64,000 bases of DNA from Moraxellaceae bacterium REDSEA-S32_B1 (GTDB lineage: Bacteria; Pseudomonadota; Gammaproteobacteria; Pseudomonadales; Moraxellaceae), in NCBI GenBank assembly GCA_001626925.1, contig LUOR01000025.1, forward strand, positions 1-64,000, in the 5' to 3' direction. The translations under genes and the position numbers were made by a program. A model generated the notes under the pieces. That model was not told the origin of the DNA. It saw nothing but the letters and a program-made list of their open reading frames with translations, and made no database searches. The first letter of the stretch is position 1. The number at the start of each line of letters is the position of its first letter. Shown here one piece after another: positions 1 through 8,478 of this stretch.

Positions 1-91
1 TGCTTTAAACAACCGTCCTAGAAAGAGTTTAGGATGGCGAACGCCTAGCGAAGTGATGGCGAATTTTTATACCGTTGCACTTGCTGCTTGA
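1..91 (+). mobile_element. IS30-family transposase, C-terminal end (partial)
   Basis: Reading from base 2, the frame encodes about 29 residues ending in TGA at 89-91 and containing NRPRKSLGWRTPSEV. The pattern NxRPRKxLGxxTPxEV is the characteristic C-terminus of IS30-family DDE transposases. The rest of the element lies outside the window to the left. IS30 ends carry terminal inverted repeats that may overlap the end of the transposase gene, so the stretch from about 72 to 96 is the likely right inverted repeat; this is inference, because the left end cannot be seen. The element abuts a desaturase gene that has lost its 5' part. The family call is quite safe; the exact IS name is not. Confidence 0.85.
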
Positions 92-840
92 ATCCGCCTC
101 GTTATTTGGCGCACAAAACCTTTAAAACCTCTCGTCTTGTACAGTTTTTCTTTTTGTTGATCGGTACCATGAGCGCTCAACGTGGTCCGCTATGGTGGGC
201 GGCGCATCATCGTGTGCACCACCGTCATACCGACACGGAAATTGATCCACATTCCTCACAGCATGGTTTTTGGTATAGCCATATTGGCTGGTTTTTAAAT
301 CAGCAGAATTTTTCTACACGAAAGGATTTGATCAAAGATTGGCTCAAATATCCTGAATTGACTTGGTTAGATCGCTTTAGTTTGCCGATTGTTATTTTCA
401 CGGCGATCGCAATTTATGCGATGGGTGATTGGTTAAGTGTGGCTTATCCGAGCCTGAACACTTCAGGTGCACAGCTCTTGGTTTGGGGTTTTGTCATTTC
501 AACGGTGCTGTTAATTCATGCCACCTTATGTATCAATTCTTTGGCGCATCGTTATGGTCATCGTGATTTTGAGACGGATGATCAGAGTCGTAATAATCTG
601 TTTTTAGCGATTATTACTTTGGGTGAGGGGTGGCATAATAATCACCATTTTTATGCGGGTAGTGTGCGTCAGGGATTTTATTGGTGGCAGATAGATGTTA
701 GCTATTATATTTTAAAGCTCATGTCTTATTTTGGTTTGGTGTGGTCAATGAATCCTGTGCCTGAAAAGGTTTATCAATATCGCAATGATCACGAAGTAAC
801 AAATCCGCATCAGCCAATACAAGAAAAGGAATCGCCATGA
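88..840 (+). pseudogene. Fatty acid desaturase, 5'-truncated by the IS30 element
   Basis: Membrane di-iron fatty acid (acyl-CoA/acyl-lipid) desaturase that would introduce a double bond in an acyl chain. The homologous part begins at about base 97 with RYLAHKTFK, inside the first histidine box (normally GxHRxxxHK). The second box HHRVHHRH and the third box HNNHH are present, as are hydrophobic segments. The family is usually 300-400 residues; here 245-250 remain. The only in-frame start is a TTG at 88 within the IS end, overlapping the transposase stop, and a TAG at 46 blocks the frame further upstream. The N-terminal membrane segment and part of the first iron-binding box are lost, so the protein is probably inactive. 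Its stop overlaps the next start (ATGA), showing it was the first gene of the lipid operon. Confidence 0.85.
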
Positions 841-2171
841 AGATTGCCATCATTGGCTCAGGTATATCAGGTTTGTATGCTGCATGGCGACTTTCCAAAA
901 CACATGATGTGACAGTATTCGAGAAAAATAACTATTTTGGCGGTCATACCGACACACATCAGCTGAATATTGACGGTCAAAATATCGCTGTTGATAGCGG
1001 TTTTATCGTGTTTAATGCCTTGAACTATCCTGTTTTTTCAGAAATGCTCAATCAGCTTGGAGTGGAATCACAGCAGAGCAATATGAGCTTTTCTGTGAAT
1101 AATTTGGTGTCTGGACTGCAATACAACCCATCGAGAAAGCGTTATTTGTTGGCACGTCCGCAGAATTTTTTCAATGCGTCATTTCGGGTGATGTTGAAGG
1201 ATTTGATTCGATTTTATCAAGACAATGTCAACTGTGATGTTTCGCAAATCGATGCTAATTACACCATTGATGATTATCTGAATGATCATGGCTATTCTCA
1301 AGCCTTTCGTGATGAACACCTGTATCCAATGTGTGGTGCGCTTTGGTCATGTACTGGGCAGTCTGTGGCACAGATTCCTTATCAATTCGTGATTCAGTTT
1401 TTTCAGCATCATCGCATGCTTTCACTTAAAGATCGTCCGCAGTGGCAAACGGTGCGAGGTGGTTCTGAGAGTTATATCCAAGCCATTCGTGCGCAGTGTC
1501 CGTCGATAACTTGGAAAAATTTGGCGGTGGACTCCGTCAAACGAACAGCAGATCAAGCGACTTTAAGTACATCAGCAGGTGAATATGCCTTTGATTGGGT
1601 GATTTTTGCCAGTCATGCCGACGACACATTAAAAATGCTCGCTGATGCAAGCGAGTTAGAGCGAGAAATCTTAGGTCAATTTCAATATCAAGATAATCAT
1701 ATGGTGGTGCATGCTGACACCAAGACCATGCCAAAACAGCGTTCACAATGGGCAAGCTGGCATGTACATGTCACTGCAAATAATGTGCATGACAATAGGA
1801 AAATTAGTTCAGCCTTAAACGACCAAGAGACAAACTCAAATCGACAAAATACATCACCGATTCATTTTGCGTATAGCTATTGGATGAATAATCTGCAAAA
1901 TCTCAAGTGCAAAACGCAAATTTTCTCCACCTTAAATCCAAATCAAGCCATTGATCCAAAAAAAATCTTTGTTCAACGACATTATCGTCATCCCGTATTT
2001 GATCCTGCGGCGATCGCCACACAATCAAGATGGCACGAGATCAACGGCAAACATCGCAGTTCATTTTGTGGTGCTTATTGGGGTTGGGGCTTTCATGAAG
2101 ATGGTGCCAAGAGCGCATTGAACGTGGTCAATGCCATTGAGGCGATGTGTGATCAGGAGCGTGCCTATTAA
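837..2171 (+). CDS. FAD-dependent amine-oxidase-like oxidoreductase of the DUF1365/Cfa cluster
   Basis: A 444-residue flavoprotein starting with the dinucleotide-binding motif GSGISGLYAAWRL (residues about 7-19), followed by an acidic FEKN end of the second strand, and ending with the FAD-contacting stretch AYWGWGFHEDG near the C-terminus. This subfamily (NAD(P)-binding Rossmann/amine oxidase fold) is a constant neighbour of DUF1365 and cyclopropane-fatty-acid synthase genes and is presumed to oxidise or desaturate an acyl chain or intermediate; the substrate is not known from sequence. The start overlaps the desaturase stop by 4 bases (ATGA). A poorly conserved Asn/Gln-rich insertion of about 20-25 residues lies near residues 315-345. 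No membrane segment is evident. Confidence 0.85.
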   Translation: MKIAIIGSGISGLYAAWRLSKTHDVTVFEKNNYFGGHTDTHQLNIDGQNIAVDSGFIVFNALNYPVFSEMLNQLGVESQQSNMSFSVNNLVSGLQYNPSRKRYLLARPQNFFNASFRVMLKDLIRFYQDNVNCDVSQIDANYTIDDYLNDHGYSQAFRDEHLYPMCGALWSCTGQSVAQIPYQFVIQFFQHHRMLSLKDRPQWQTVRGGSESYIQAIRAQCPSITWKNLAVDSVKRTADQATLSTSAGEYAFDWVIFASHADDTLKMLADASELEREILGQFQYQDNHMVVHADTKTMPKQRSQWASWHVHVTANNVHDNRKISSALNDQETNSNRQNTSPIHFAYSYWMNNLQNLKCKTQIFSTLNPNQAIDPKKIFVQRHYRHPVFDPAAIATQSRWHEINGKHRSSFCGAYWGWGFHEDGAKSALNVVNAIEAMCDQERAY

Positions 2172-3093
2172 TAGATTGAATCTGCTGTCCCGCGTCGCCA
2201 TTGCCAAAGCATGGATACGTCACCGTCGTTATTCGCCGAAAAAACATCATTTTCAATCGACTTTGCATTATTTATATTTTGATCCCGATCAGTTGGCAGA
2301 AATTAGCCAAGGCTCGGCGCTGTGGTCACATCGTCGTTTTAATGTATTAAATCTTTACGGCAGTGATTTTCTAACGGCTTATCAGGGGACGATTCGAGAG
2401 AAAATCGATCAAGCAATTTCTACTCATTATCAACAAGATTCGAATACTCAGATCAAAAAAAAATTAGCATCAGATGATCAAATTCGAGTACTTGCTTTGC
2501 CTCGTACTTTGGGTTTTCGATTTAATTCTGTGGTGTTTTATTATGTGTTTGATGCTACTACACAACTCAAATTTATTCTCAGTGAAATCACCAACACACC
2601 GTGGAATGAGCGAAAAATTTACGTGCATGACTGTGATGTCGATGCAGATAAAATGCAACATGCTAAGCAAAATAAATCTACTCCATCAGCAAAGCAAATT
2701 TCACATGAACCACAACAACAATCTCCAAATCTTTTAGCAGATCAGGATGCTCGCTTTGAGTTTGACAAGTCATTTCACGTCTCGCCATTTATGCCAATGA
2801 ATTTGCAGTATCAATGGCATTTTCGGGTGTCGAATCAAAAAAATATCATCCATATGAAACTCTTTGAGGCAGATGACATGTTATTTGATGCCACAATGCG
2901 CTTTGAGCTTGAGCCAATCACACTTTCTTCACAGCAGACTCGCTACGCTATCTATCATGTTTTTGAACCGTTAAAAATGGTTTTTGGGATTTATCTTCAG
3001 GCGGTTCGACTTTGGAAGAAAAACATTCCGTTTTATCGTCATCCCAAGAAGTCCTCGCCAGAGAATACAGGAAAAGTAAAAGATCATGAATAA
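2161..3093 (+). CDS. DUF1365 family protein
   Basis: Unknown biochemical function; family members sit between the FAD oxidoreductase and Cfa-type methyltransferases in many proteobacteria. Family landmarks are RHRRYSPKKHHF near the N-terminus, LPRTLGFRFNSVVFYYVFD, and FDKSFHVSPFMPMN (usually FxVSPFM). An Asn/Gln/Lys-rich insertion of about 35 residues precedes the FDKSFHVSPFM motif. The start is uncertain. GTG at 2161 gives an N-terminus of family length but sits only 1 base after AGGAG (2155-2159). ATG at 2131 would overlap the previous gene by 41 bases. TTG at 2176 is a third option. The stop overlaps the next gene (ATGA). Confidence 0.8.
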   Translation: MPINRLNLLSRVAIAKAWIRHRRYSPKKHHFQSTLHYLYFDPDQLAEISQGSALWSHRRFNVLNLYGSDFLTAYQGTIREKIDQAISTHYQQDSNTQIKKKLASDDQIRVLALPRTLGFRFNSVVFYYVFDATTQLKFILSEITNTPWNERKIYVHDCDVDADKMQHAKQNKSTPSAKQISHEPQQQSPNLLADQDARFEFDKSFHVSPFMPMNLQYQWHFRVSNQKNIIHMKLFEADDMLFDATMRFELEPITLSSQQTRYAIYHVFEPLKMVFGIYLQAVRLWKKNIPFYRHPKKSSPENTGKVKDHE

Positions 3094-4336
3094 TATCAAA
3101 GCCTTGATGTATGGTGAAAATCAGCAATTGCCATTTATGTTGCGTGGTTTGAATCGTCTGCGTCATGGTCAAATTACCTTTACAGGCTTGTGGCAAGGCA
3201 CAGTTGGGCAACAAAGTACAGATGTTCAATATGATGAAGATGCCTCAAATAGCGCAATAGAAAACTTGCATGCTGTGGTGGAAATCCATGATAGTGCAAT
3301 GATTGAGTTGATCCTAAAACAAGGAGTGCTTGGTGCGGCAGAAGCTTACTTGCGAGGCTATTGGTCGAGCGATGATTTGGTGAAGATTGTAAGGATATTG
3401 GCGCGTAATCGTAATGTACTTGATCGCATCAATGACAATGTGTTTAGCCAAGCCAGTCAGTCACTTTTAAAGCTTTGGTATCGCAGTCGTCGTAACTCCA
3501 TTAGTGGTAGTCAAAAGAATATCGCTGAACATTATGACCTGAGTAATGATTTCTTTAAGCTATTTCTCGATCAATCGATGATGTACTCCAGTGCAGTCTT
3601 TGAAGATGATCAGATGACTTTGGATCAAGCGTCAGATTTAAAAAAGAAAATCATCTGTGAAAAGCTTCAACTGCAACCGATGGATCATTTGGTTGAAATT
3701 GGTACGGGGTGGGGCGGGTTTGCCATCTATGCAGCGCAACATTACGGTTGCCAAGTGACCAGTATTACCATTTCTCAAGCGCAATATGATGAAGCCGTGG
3801 CACGAGTGAAGGCAGCGGGGCTCAGTCATCGTGTGGATATTCAACTGAAAGATTATCGTCACTTAAACGGTCAATTTGACAAATTAGTTTCTATCGAGAT
3901 GATCGAGGCGGTCGGGGCGGATTACCTCTCGACTTATTTTGAAAAATGTCGCTCACTACTCAAACCAAACGGTTTGGCACTGATTCAAGCGATTACAATT
4001 GAAGATGCACGGTATGCCAAAGCCTTAAAAACCGTTGATTATATTAAGCGTTATATTTTCCCAGGAAGTTTTATTCCGTGTATCAGTGTGATGACACAAA
4101 CCGCATCGAATCATCAACTGCGACTCAAACAGCTCGATGATATCGGGCAAAGCTATGCTAAAACCATTCATATTTGGCGGGAGCGTTTTCTTGAAGCTAA
4201 AGCGCAGGTCTCGTCGATGGGCTTTGACGAGCGTTTCATTCGCATGTGGGATTTTTATTTGTGCTATTGCGAGGGTGGTTTTGAGGAAGGTGTAATTAGT
4301 GATGTGCATTTGCTATTTGAAGCGAGTGCATATTAA
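3086..4336 (+). CDS. cfa: Cyclopropane-fatty-acyl-phospholipid synthase-family methyltransferase
   Basis: A 416-residue SAM-dependent methyltransferase expected to add a methylene or methyl group to the double bond of unsaturated phospholipid acyl chains at the inner membrane. Visible motifs are AEHYDLSNDFFKLFLD and MMYSSAVF (Cfa substrate region), then the SAM-binding glycine loop VEIGTGWGGFAIYAA at about residues 204-218, and YIFPGSFIPC. The position corresponding to the active-site His in E. coli Cfa (LLHTIG) reads LIQAIT here, a pattern I associate with the DUF1365-linked subgroup rather than classical Cfa. The gene starts by ATGA overlap with the DUF1365 gene, so it is translationally coupled. 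The product could be cyclopropane, methyl-branched or furan-precursor lipid; sequence alone does not decide. Confidence 0.88.
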   Translation: MNNIKALMYGENQQLPFMLRGLNRLRHGQITFTGLWQGTVGQQSTDVQYDEDASNSAIENLHAVVEIHDSAMIELILKQGVLGAAEAYLRGYWSSDDLVKIVRILARNRNVLDRINDNVFSQASQSLLKLWYRSRRNSISGSQKNIAEHYDLSNDFFKLFLDQSMMYSSAVFEDDQMTLDQASDLKKKIICEKLQLQPMDHLVEIGTGWGGFAIYAAQHYGCQVTSITISQAQYDEAVARVKAAGLSHRVDIQLKDYRHLNGQFDKLVSIEMIEAVGADYLSTYFEKCRSLLKPNGLALIQAITIEDARYAKALKTVDYIKRYIFPGSFIPCISVMTQTASNHQLRLKQLDDIGQSYAKTIHIWRERFLEAKAQVSSMGFDERFIRMWDFYLCYCEGGFEEGVISDVHLLFEASAY

Positions 4337-4415
4337 AAATCATCATTCTCAACATTAATATACAAGCGAATAAATTCACGATCATAAATGATTTACTCAA
4401 CTGGAGATCAAGCAG

Positions 4416-5201
4416 GTGTTATGGACATTATTTTATATTGATCTTGCCATCATGTTTTTGGCGTGGTTGTTCGCAACATTTAATGGTCGTGCAGGGATTG
4501 TCGATGTGGCGTGGAGCGCTTGCATCAGTGTCAATATTTTACTTTGTGCATGGTTTTTTGACAGCGCACCTGAAAGCTTACGCATCTTTCTTGCTGTGTT
4601 GAGTAGCGCTTGGTTTGTGCGCTTGAGTTGGCATTTGGCACGTCGTTATTTTTCAGAGTCTGAAGAAGACACGCGCTACGCTAATATGCGCCGAGCAATG
4701 GGACGCTTTCAGCATATCGGCTTTCTTTTATTTTTTATTTTTCAAGCTGGGCTTGCCATACTGTTTTCCTATCCGATGTATGCATTACTCAATACCGATG
4801 CATCGATGTGGCAAGCTTGGTTGCCAATCACCATGATTGTGGCGGCAGTGATTATGCTGATTGCATTTGTTGGAGAAGTGCTTGCCGATCAGCAATTGTA
4901 TCGATTTAAACAACGTCCAGAAAATCGAGGACGAACTATGGATCAAGGCTTATGGGCATATTCTCGTCATCCCAATTATTTTTTTGAATGGTTACATTGG
5001 TTTGCCTATCCGATCATCGGACTTGCTGCTGGGCTTTATGTGCTGTGGATTTATCCGATCTTGATGTTTTTATTTTTGTATTACATCACGGGCATTCCTT
5101 TCAGCGAGCAACAAGCTTTAAAACATCGTGGTGAAAATTATCGTGACTATCAACGACGCACCTCAATGTTCATTCCATGGAAACCGAAAAGCAAATCCTA
5201 A
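4416..5201 (+). CDS. DUF1295 integral membrane protein (steroid 5-alpha-reductase-like)
   Basis: A 261-residue polytopic membrane protein. The start is GTG at 4416, with GGAG at 4403-4406 placed 9 bases upstream. The C-terminal third has the DUF1295/isoprenylcysteine methyltransferase-like signature: LWAYSRHPNYFFEWLHWFAY, followed by GIPFSEQQALKHRGENYRDY. That fold binds NADPH or SAM and acts on lipids. Several hydrophobic helices precede it, for example LFYIDLAIMFLAWLFA at the N-terminus. It is 79 bases downstream of the first methyltransferase and 36 bases before the second, so it is very likely in the same operon. A reductase or methylation step in membrane fatty acid modification is inferred from the fold and neighbours. 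Confidence 0.82.
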   Translation: MLWTLFYIDLAIMFLAWLFATFNGRAGIVDVAWSACISVNILLCAWFFDSAPESLRIFLAVLSSAWFVRLSWHLARRYFSESEEDTRYANMRRAMGRFQHIGFLLFFIFQAGLAILFSYPMYALLNTDASMWQAWLPITMIVAAVIMLIAFVGEVLADQQLYRFKQRPENRGRTMDQGLWAYSRHPNYFFEWLHWFAYPIIGLAAGLYVLWIYPILMFLFLYYITGIPFSEQQALKHRGENYRDYQRRTSMFIPWKPKSKS

Positions 5202-5237
5202 ATCAACAACATTGAACTCAAAAAGGCAATCAATAAG

Positions 5238-6284
5238 ATGGACACAATGATTAAAAGTGCTTTAAAAGTCGTCGAAAGTGGCGTACTACCTGACGTTACA
5301 ATTCGATCGGCAATCCGTCATCTGAGTAGAAAGCGACTGAAACAAGAAGGACGGGACAATCCGACACTCGCCGCAGCACGTTATATGGATGTGCTGAATA
5401 TGCTGAAAACCAGTGAAATCGCCATCGAAACAGACAAAGCCAATGAGCAACATTACGAATTGCCGACGGCGTTTTTTCAAGCGGTACTCGGAGAGCGCCT
5501 GAAATACAGTGCCTGCTTTTTTGCTAATGTTCAAATCAGCTTAGATCAGGCAGAAGTTGAAGCTTTGCGGATTTATTGCGAGAGAGCAGAGCTGACGGAT
5601 GGTCAGCAGATTTTAGAGCTAGGCTGTGGTTGGGGTTCACTGACATTGTGGATGGCTGAGCATTATCCAAATGCCAAAATTACCGCTGTATCCAACTCCA
5701 AAACACAGCGTGCGCATATACTGCATCAGGCCGAGCTAAAAGGATTTAAAAATCTTGAAATCATCACTTGTGATGTCAATGATCTAGAGTTGGAACATAA
5801 TCATTTTGATCGTGTGGTATCGGTGGAAATGTTTGAACATGTGCGCAACTATCAACGGCTATTTCAAAAAATTCAATCTTGGCTAAAACCAGCCGGCAAG
5901 CTGTGGTGTCATATTTTTTGCCATCGATTTTTGCATTATCCATTTGAAATCAATAATGAATATGATTGGATGTCGAAATATTTCTTTTCAGGTGGGCTGA
6001 TGCCTGCAGTGTCGACATTTTTACATTTCCAAGATGATTTACAACTGATCAATCATTGGCAATGGGATGGAACGCATTATGAGCATACTTCGAATGCTTG
6101 GCTTAAAAATATGGACGATCAGGCAGCACAGCTGAAACCATTATTTAAAACTGTCTATGGCAAGGATGCGAAAGTTTGGTGGCAAAGATGGCGAATCTTC
6201 TTTATGGCATGTGCGGAGTTGTTTGGTTTAGATGACGGTCAAGAGTGGGTGATTGGACATTATCTGTTTCAGAAAAAGCATTAA
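5238..6284 (+). CDS. Cfa/coclaurine-N-methyltransferase-like SAM methyltransferase
   Basis: A 348-residue SAM-dependent methyltransferase. The SAM loop is LELGCGWGSLTLWMAEHYP (about residues 127-145); ITAVSNSKTQR follows. NEQHYELPTAFFQAVLG and LKYSACFF are the Cfa-family substrate motifs. WCHIFCHRFLHYPFE and YFFSGGLMPA match the branch that includes plant coclaurine N-methyltransferases and bacterial Cfa-like proteins, so it differs clearly from the first methyltransferase of the operon. The retained His (CHIFCHR) contrasts with the Gln in the first enzyme. The start ATG 5238 is preceded by the weak AAGAT-like stretch AATAAG. It probably acts on membrane lipid acyl chains, by operon context. 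N-methylation of a small amine cannot be excluded. Confidence 0.82.
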   Translation: MDTMIKSALKVVESGVLPDVTIRSAIRHLSRKRLKQEGRDNPTLAAARYMDVLNMLKTSEIAIETDKANEQHYELPTAFFQAVLGERLKYSACFFANVQISLDQAEVEALRIYCERAELTDGQQILELGCGWGSLTLWMAEHYPNAKITAVSNSKTQRAHILHQAELKGFKNLEIITCDVNDLELEHNHFDRVVSVEMFEHVRNYQRLFQKIQSWLKPAGKLWCHIFCHRFLHYPFEINNEYDWMSKYFFSGGLMPAVSTFLHFQDDLQLINHWQWDGTHYEHTSNAWLKNMDDQAAQLKPLFKTVYGKDAKVWWQRWRIFFMACAELFGLDDGQEWVIGHYLFQKKH

Positions 6285-6358
6285 TATTGAATGATGTGTA
6301 TAGCTGAATGATTCAAATCATCTGACTAAGTTTAAAGTTGAGCGTAATGAGATAATGC

Positions 6359-7705
6359 ATGAGTAGCAAGCGTACTGCGATAACACCACAAAAGAATGAT
6401 CGTTTAGGGGTTATTTTCAGTCGTTACTATTGGCTACAGATTGCGTTGATTGCCTTGTCGATATTTATCGGACTTGCTTGTAGCGCATGGGTAATCAAAG
6501 GTTCACTGCTCAAAACTGCATTAGAACAAGAAATGGCACATTATTGGACTCGCCTTGATCGAGATGCCAATGCCAATTTACCTGATACCAAAAATCTATA
6601 CGGTTATCGCTGGACGACCACAGTGCCACCTGAACAGTTTCGCAATGTGTCGCTGACATCGGGTGTACATCGAATCTATGTCGATGGTAAAGAGCGCATG
6701 ACGGTGTATGGTGAGCGTGGCGATCAGCATGTGTTGTTGGTCTTTGGTGAAAGTAATGTCAATCAACTGGTGTGGATGTTTGGTTTAGCACCGCTGATGC
6801 TGAGCTTATTTGTGCTATACAGTTTTTTGTGGTGGTCAAATCGTCGTGCGAAACGGTATTTTTCACCGATTACCCGGTTGGCGCATACCTTAGACGATAT
6901 AGATTTGGAAAATATCAATTGGGCAAAGCAGTCTACCCACACTTCGCCATTCCAAGAGATCCAAACCAATAACAATATTGAAGCTGCCGATCTCAAACAA
7001 GCTTTAGAAAAATATCATCTGATGCTGAGCCGAATGATCTTACGAGAGAGAGAATTTATCAGTGATGTCAGCCATGAGCTACGAACGCCATTAAGCGTAT
7101 TAAAAGGCAATGTGCAACTTAGTCAAGCCAAATTCGGCAATGACCGTGCCATGACCGCTATCGAAAATACCATTGATGATATGCAAGTTTTGGTGGATAC
7201 ATTGCTTGCGATTTCACGCAATAAAAGCAGTCAGCTCAGCTATCAATCATTATATTTGTCTCAAATCGTACAGAGTTTGATTGCGGATTTAGATCATGTC
7301 AGCACCTTCAAGAGCATTGCAATCAAATATCAGCTTGACGGTCAAGAACAGCAACGCAAGCTCCATTCGGCAATGACAAAAATGGTGTTCAGCAATATTC
7401 TGCGAAATGCACTGAATTATTCACAAGGAACACAAGTTGATGTCATTCAAAGAGATAAAATGATCATCATTGCGGATGATGGCATAGGTATCGTCGATCA
7501 GAATGATTCGAACAGTCCACAGATCAACCGCTCACTTGCTCAATCTGCCAAAGGACATGGGATTGGATTATTATTGGTCGACAAGCTGTGTAAACAATTA
7601 GGGTGGCGAGTTGAATTATTTGATCGAGATCGTTTTCTTGCGCAACATCAAGATTTGAGTTTGCAACACAGTCGTGGCTTGGTCGTGGTGATTTACTTTA
7701 CTTAA
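6359..7705 (+). CDS. Sensor histidine kinase
   Basis: A 448-residue inner-membrane kinase. TM1 is at about residues 25-46 and TM2 at 137-159, enclosing a periplasmic sensor domain of about 90 residues. The H-box SDVSHELRTPLSVLKG carries the phosphorylated His at about 239. The N-box NILRNALNYS, the G1 box IADDGIGI and the G2 box GHGIGLLLVDKL form the ATP-binding domain. All catalytic elements look intact. It lies 74 bases after the lipid operon on the same strand and converges with the OmpR-type regulator on the other strand, 27 bases away. Partner assignment is by proximity. The signal is unknown; a membrane-lipid or envelope cue would fit the context. Confidence 0.9.
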   Translation: MSSKRTAITPQKNDRLGVIFSRYYWLQIALIALSIFIGLACSAWVIKGSLLKTALEQEMAHYWTRLDRDANANLPDTKNLYGYRWTTTVPPEQFRNVSLTSGVHRIYVDGKERMTVYGERGDQHVLLVFGESNVNQLVWMFGLAPLMLSLFVLYSFLWWSNRRAKRYFSPITRLAHTLDDIDLENINWAKQSTHTSPFQEIQTNNNIEAADLKQALEKYHLMLSRMILREREFISDVSHELRTPLSVLKGNVQLSQAKFGNDRAMTAIENTIDDMQVLVDTLLAISRNKSSQLSYQSLYLSQIVQSLIADLDHVSTFKSIAIKYQLDGQEQQRKLHSAMTKMVFSNILRNALNYSQGTQVDVIQRDKMIIIADDGIGIVDQNDSNSPQINRSLAQSAKGHGIGLLLVDKLCKQLGWRVELFDRDRFLAQHQDLSLQHSRGLVVVIYFT

Positions 7706-7732
7706 TGCTTAGATTTTCTATGCAATTATTTT

Positions 7733-8431
7733 CTAGGGTTGGAGTGATTGCTCAGTAATAATTTTTAACCCAACGCCAGAGACGGTGTGAATCAATTTTT
7801 TCTCAAAAGGTTTGTCAACCAATTTGCGGAGATTATAAATATGTGATCTTAAGGCATCACTTTCAGGTTCTTCATCACCCCAAACCGCCATAATCATCTC
7901 TTGTTTGGTGACAATCTTCGGACTTTGACGCATTAAAACTTTGAGCAATTTAAATTGAATCGGTGGTAACTCTAAGCTTTGTCCTGCTCTGAATACAGTT
8001 TGTGTACTACTGTCCAAAGTCAAATCTTCGATCTGCAAAATGTGCTTTGAAACATCACCAGATGCCCGCTTGATCAATGCATTGGCACGTGCAACCAGCT
8101 CTTTAAAATCAAACGGTTTGACCAAATAATCATCGGTCCCATGATCAAATCCGCAGATTTTATCTTCCAAAGTATCTCTCGCCGTGAGCATAATCACTGG
8201 AGTATCGTTGCCTTGATCATTACGAAGCCACTGACAAAGGTCATAGCCTGAGCCATCAGGCAGATTGATATCAAACAATAAAAGTTGATAAATATTTTTT
8301 TCAATCAGACTTTTTGCTGACTCAATATTGCGAACATAATCAACCACGAATTGATGTTGTTCTAAGTATTCACTTAGCGTTAATGCCAGCTCGATATGAT
8401 CCTCGACGAGCAAGATAAAGTGTTGCGTCAT
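7733..8431 (-). CDS. OmpR/PhoB-family response regulator
   Basis: A 232-residue two-component regulator. The receiver domain starts ILLVEDHIELAL with acidic residues at about 10-11. The phospho-acceptor is Asp54 in LLFDINLPDGSGY, followed by MLTARD and the switch Lys in DYLVKPFDF. The C-terminal winged helix includes LELPPIQFKLLKVLMRQSP and the recognition-helix region ESDALRSHIYNLRKLVDKP. It points toward the histidine kinase tail to tail, so the pair is not co-transcribed. Its upstream neighbour on the same strand is the chalcone-isomerase-like gene, 47 bases away with a perfect hairpin in between. It probably controls the surrounding lipid genes (inference). Confidence 0.9.
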   Translation of the reverse strand: MTQHFILLVEDHIELALTLSEYLEQHQFVVDYVRNIESAKSLIEKNIYQLLLFDINLPDGSGYDLCQWLRNDQGNDTPVIMLTARDTLEDKICGFDHGTDDYLVKPFDFKELVARANALIKRASGDVSKHILQIEDLTLDSSTQTVFRAGQSLELPPIQFKLLKVLMRQSPKIVTKQEMIMAVWGDEEPESDALRSHIYNLRKLVDKPFEKKLIHTVSGVGLKIITEQSLQP

Positions 8432-8451
8432 AGCTGTTATTTCAGTGTTTT

Positions 8452-8475
8452 AGGGTCTGTTTGTCAACAGACCCT
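8452..8475. repeat. Perfect 10-bp palindrome with 4-base loop (copy 1 of a 17-bp motif)
   Basis: AGGGTCTGTT, loop TGTC, AACAGACCCT: a perfect inverted repeat lying between the chalcone-isomerase-like gene and the response regulator. Neither strand has a T-run after it, so it is not a standard intrinsic terminator. The right arm with its flank (TGTCAACAGACCCTAAT, 8462-8478) recurs exactly at 45174-45190, again just before the stop codon of a - strand gene. Confidence 0.75.
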
Positions 8476-8478
8476 AAT

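Noticed and set aside
75-107. Outward promoter formed by the IS30 end (TTGCAC at 75-80 with TTATTT at 102-107)
   Set aside because: The spacing of 21 bases and the poor -10 make this weak; it cannot be claimed from sequence.
2470-2737. Overlapping open frames on both strands inside the DUF1365 gene
   Set aside because: They lie wholly inside a recognised gene and have no RBS or family motif.
8452-8475. Reading the palindrome as an intrinsic terminator for the chalcone-isomerase-like gene
   Set aside because: There is no T-run on either strand after the stem, and one arm recurs elsewhere as a repeat.
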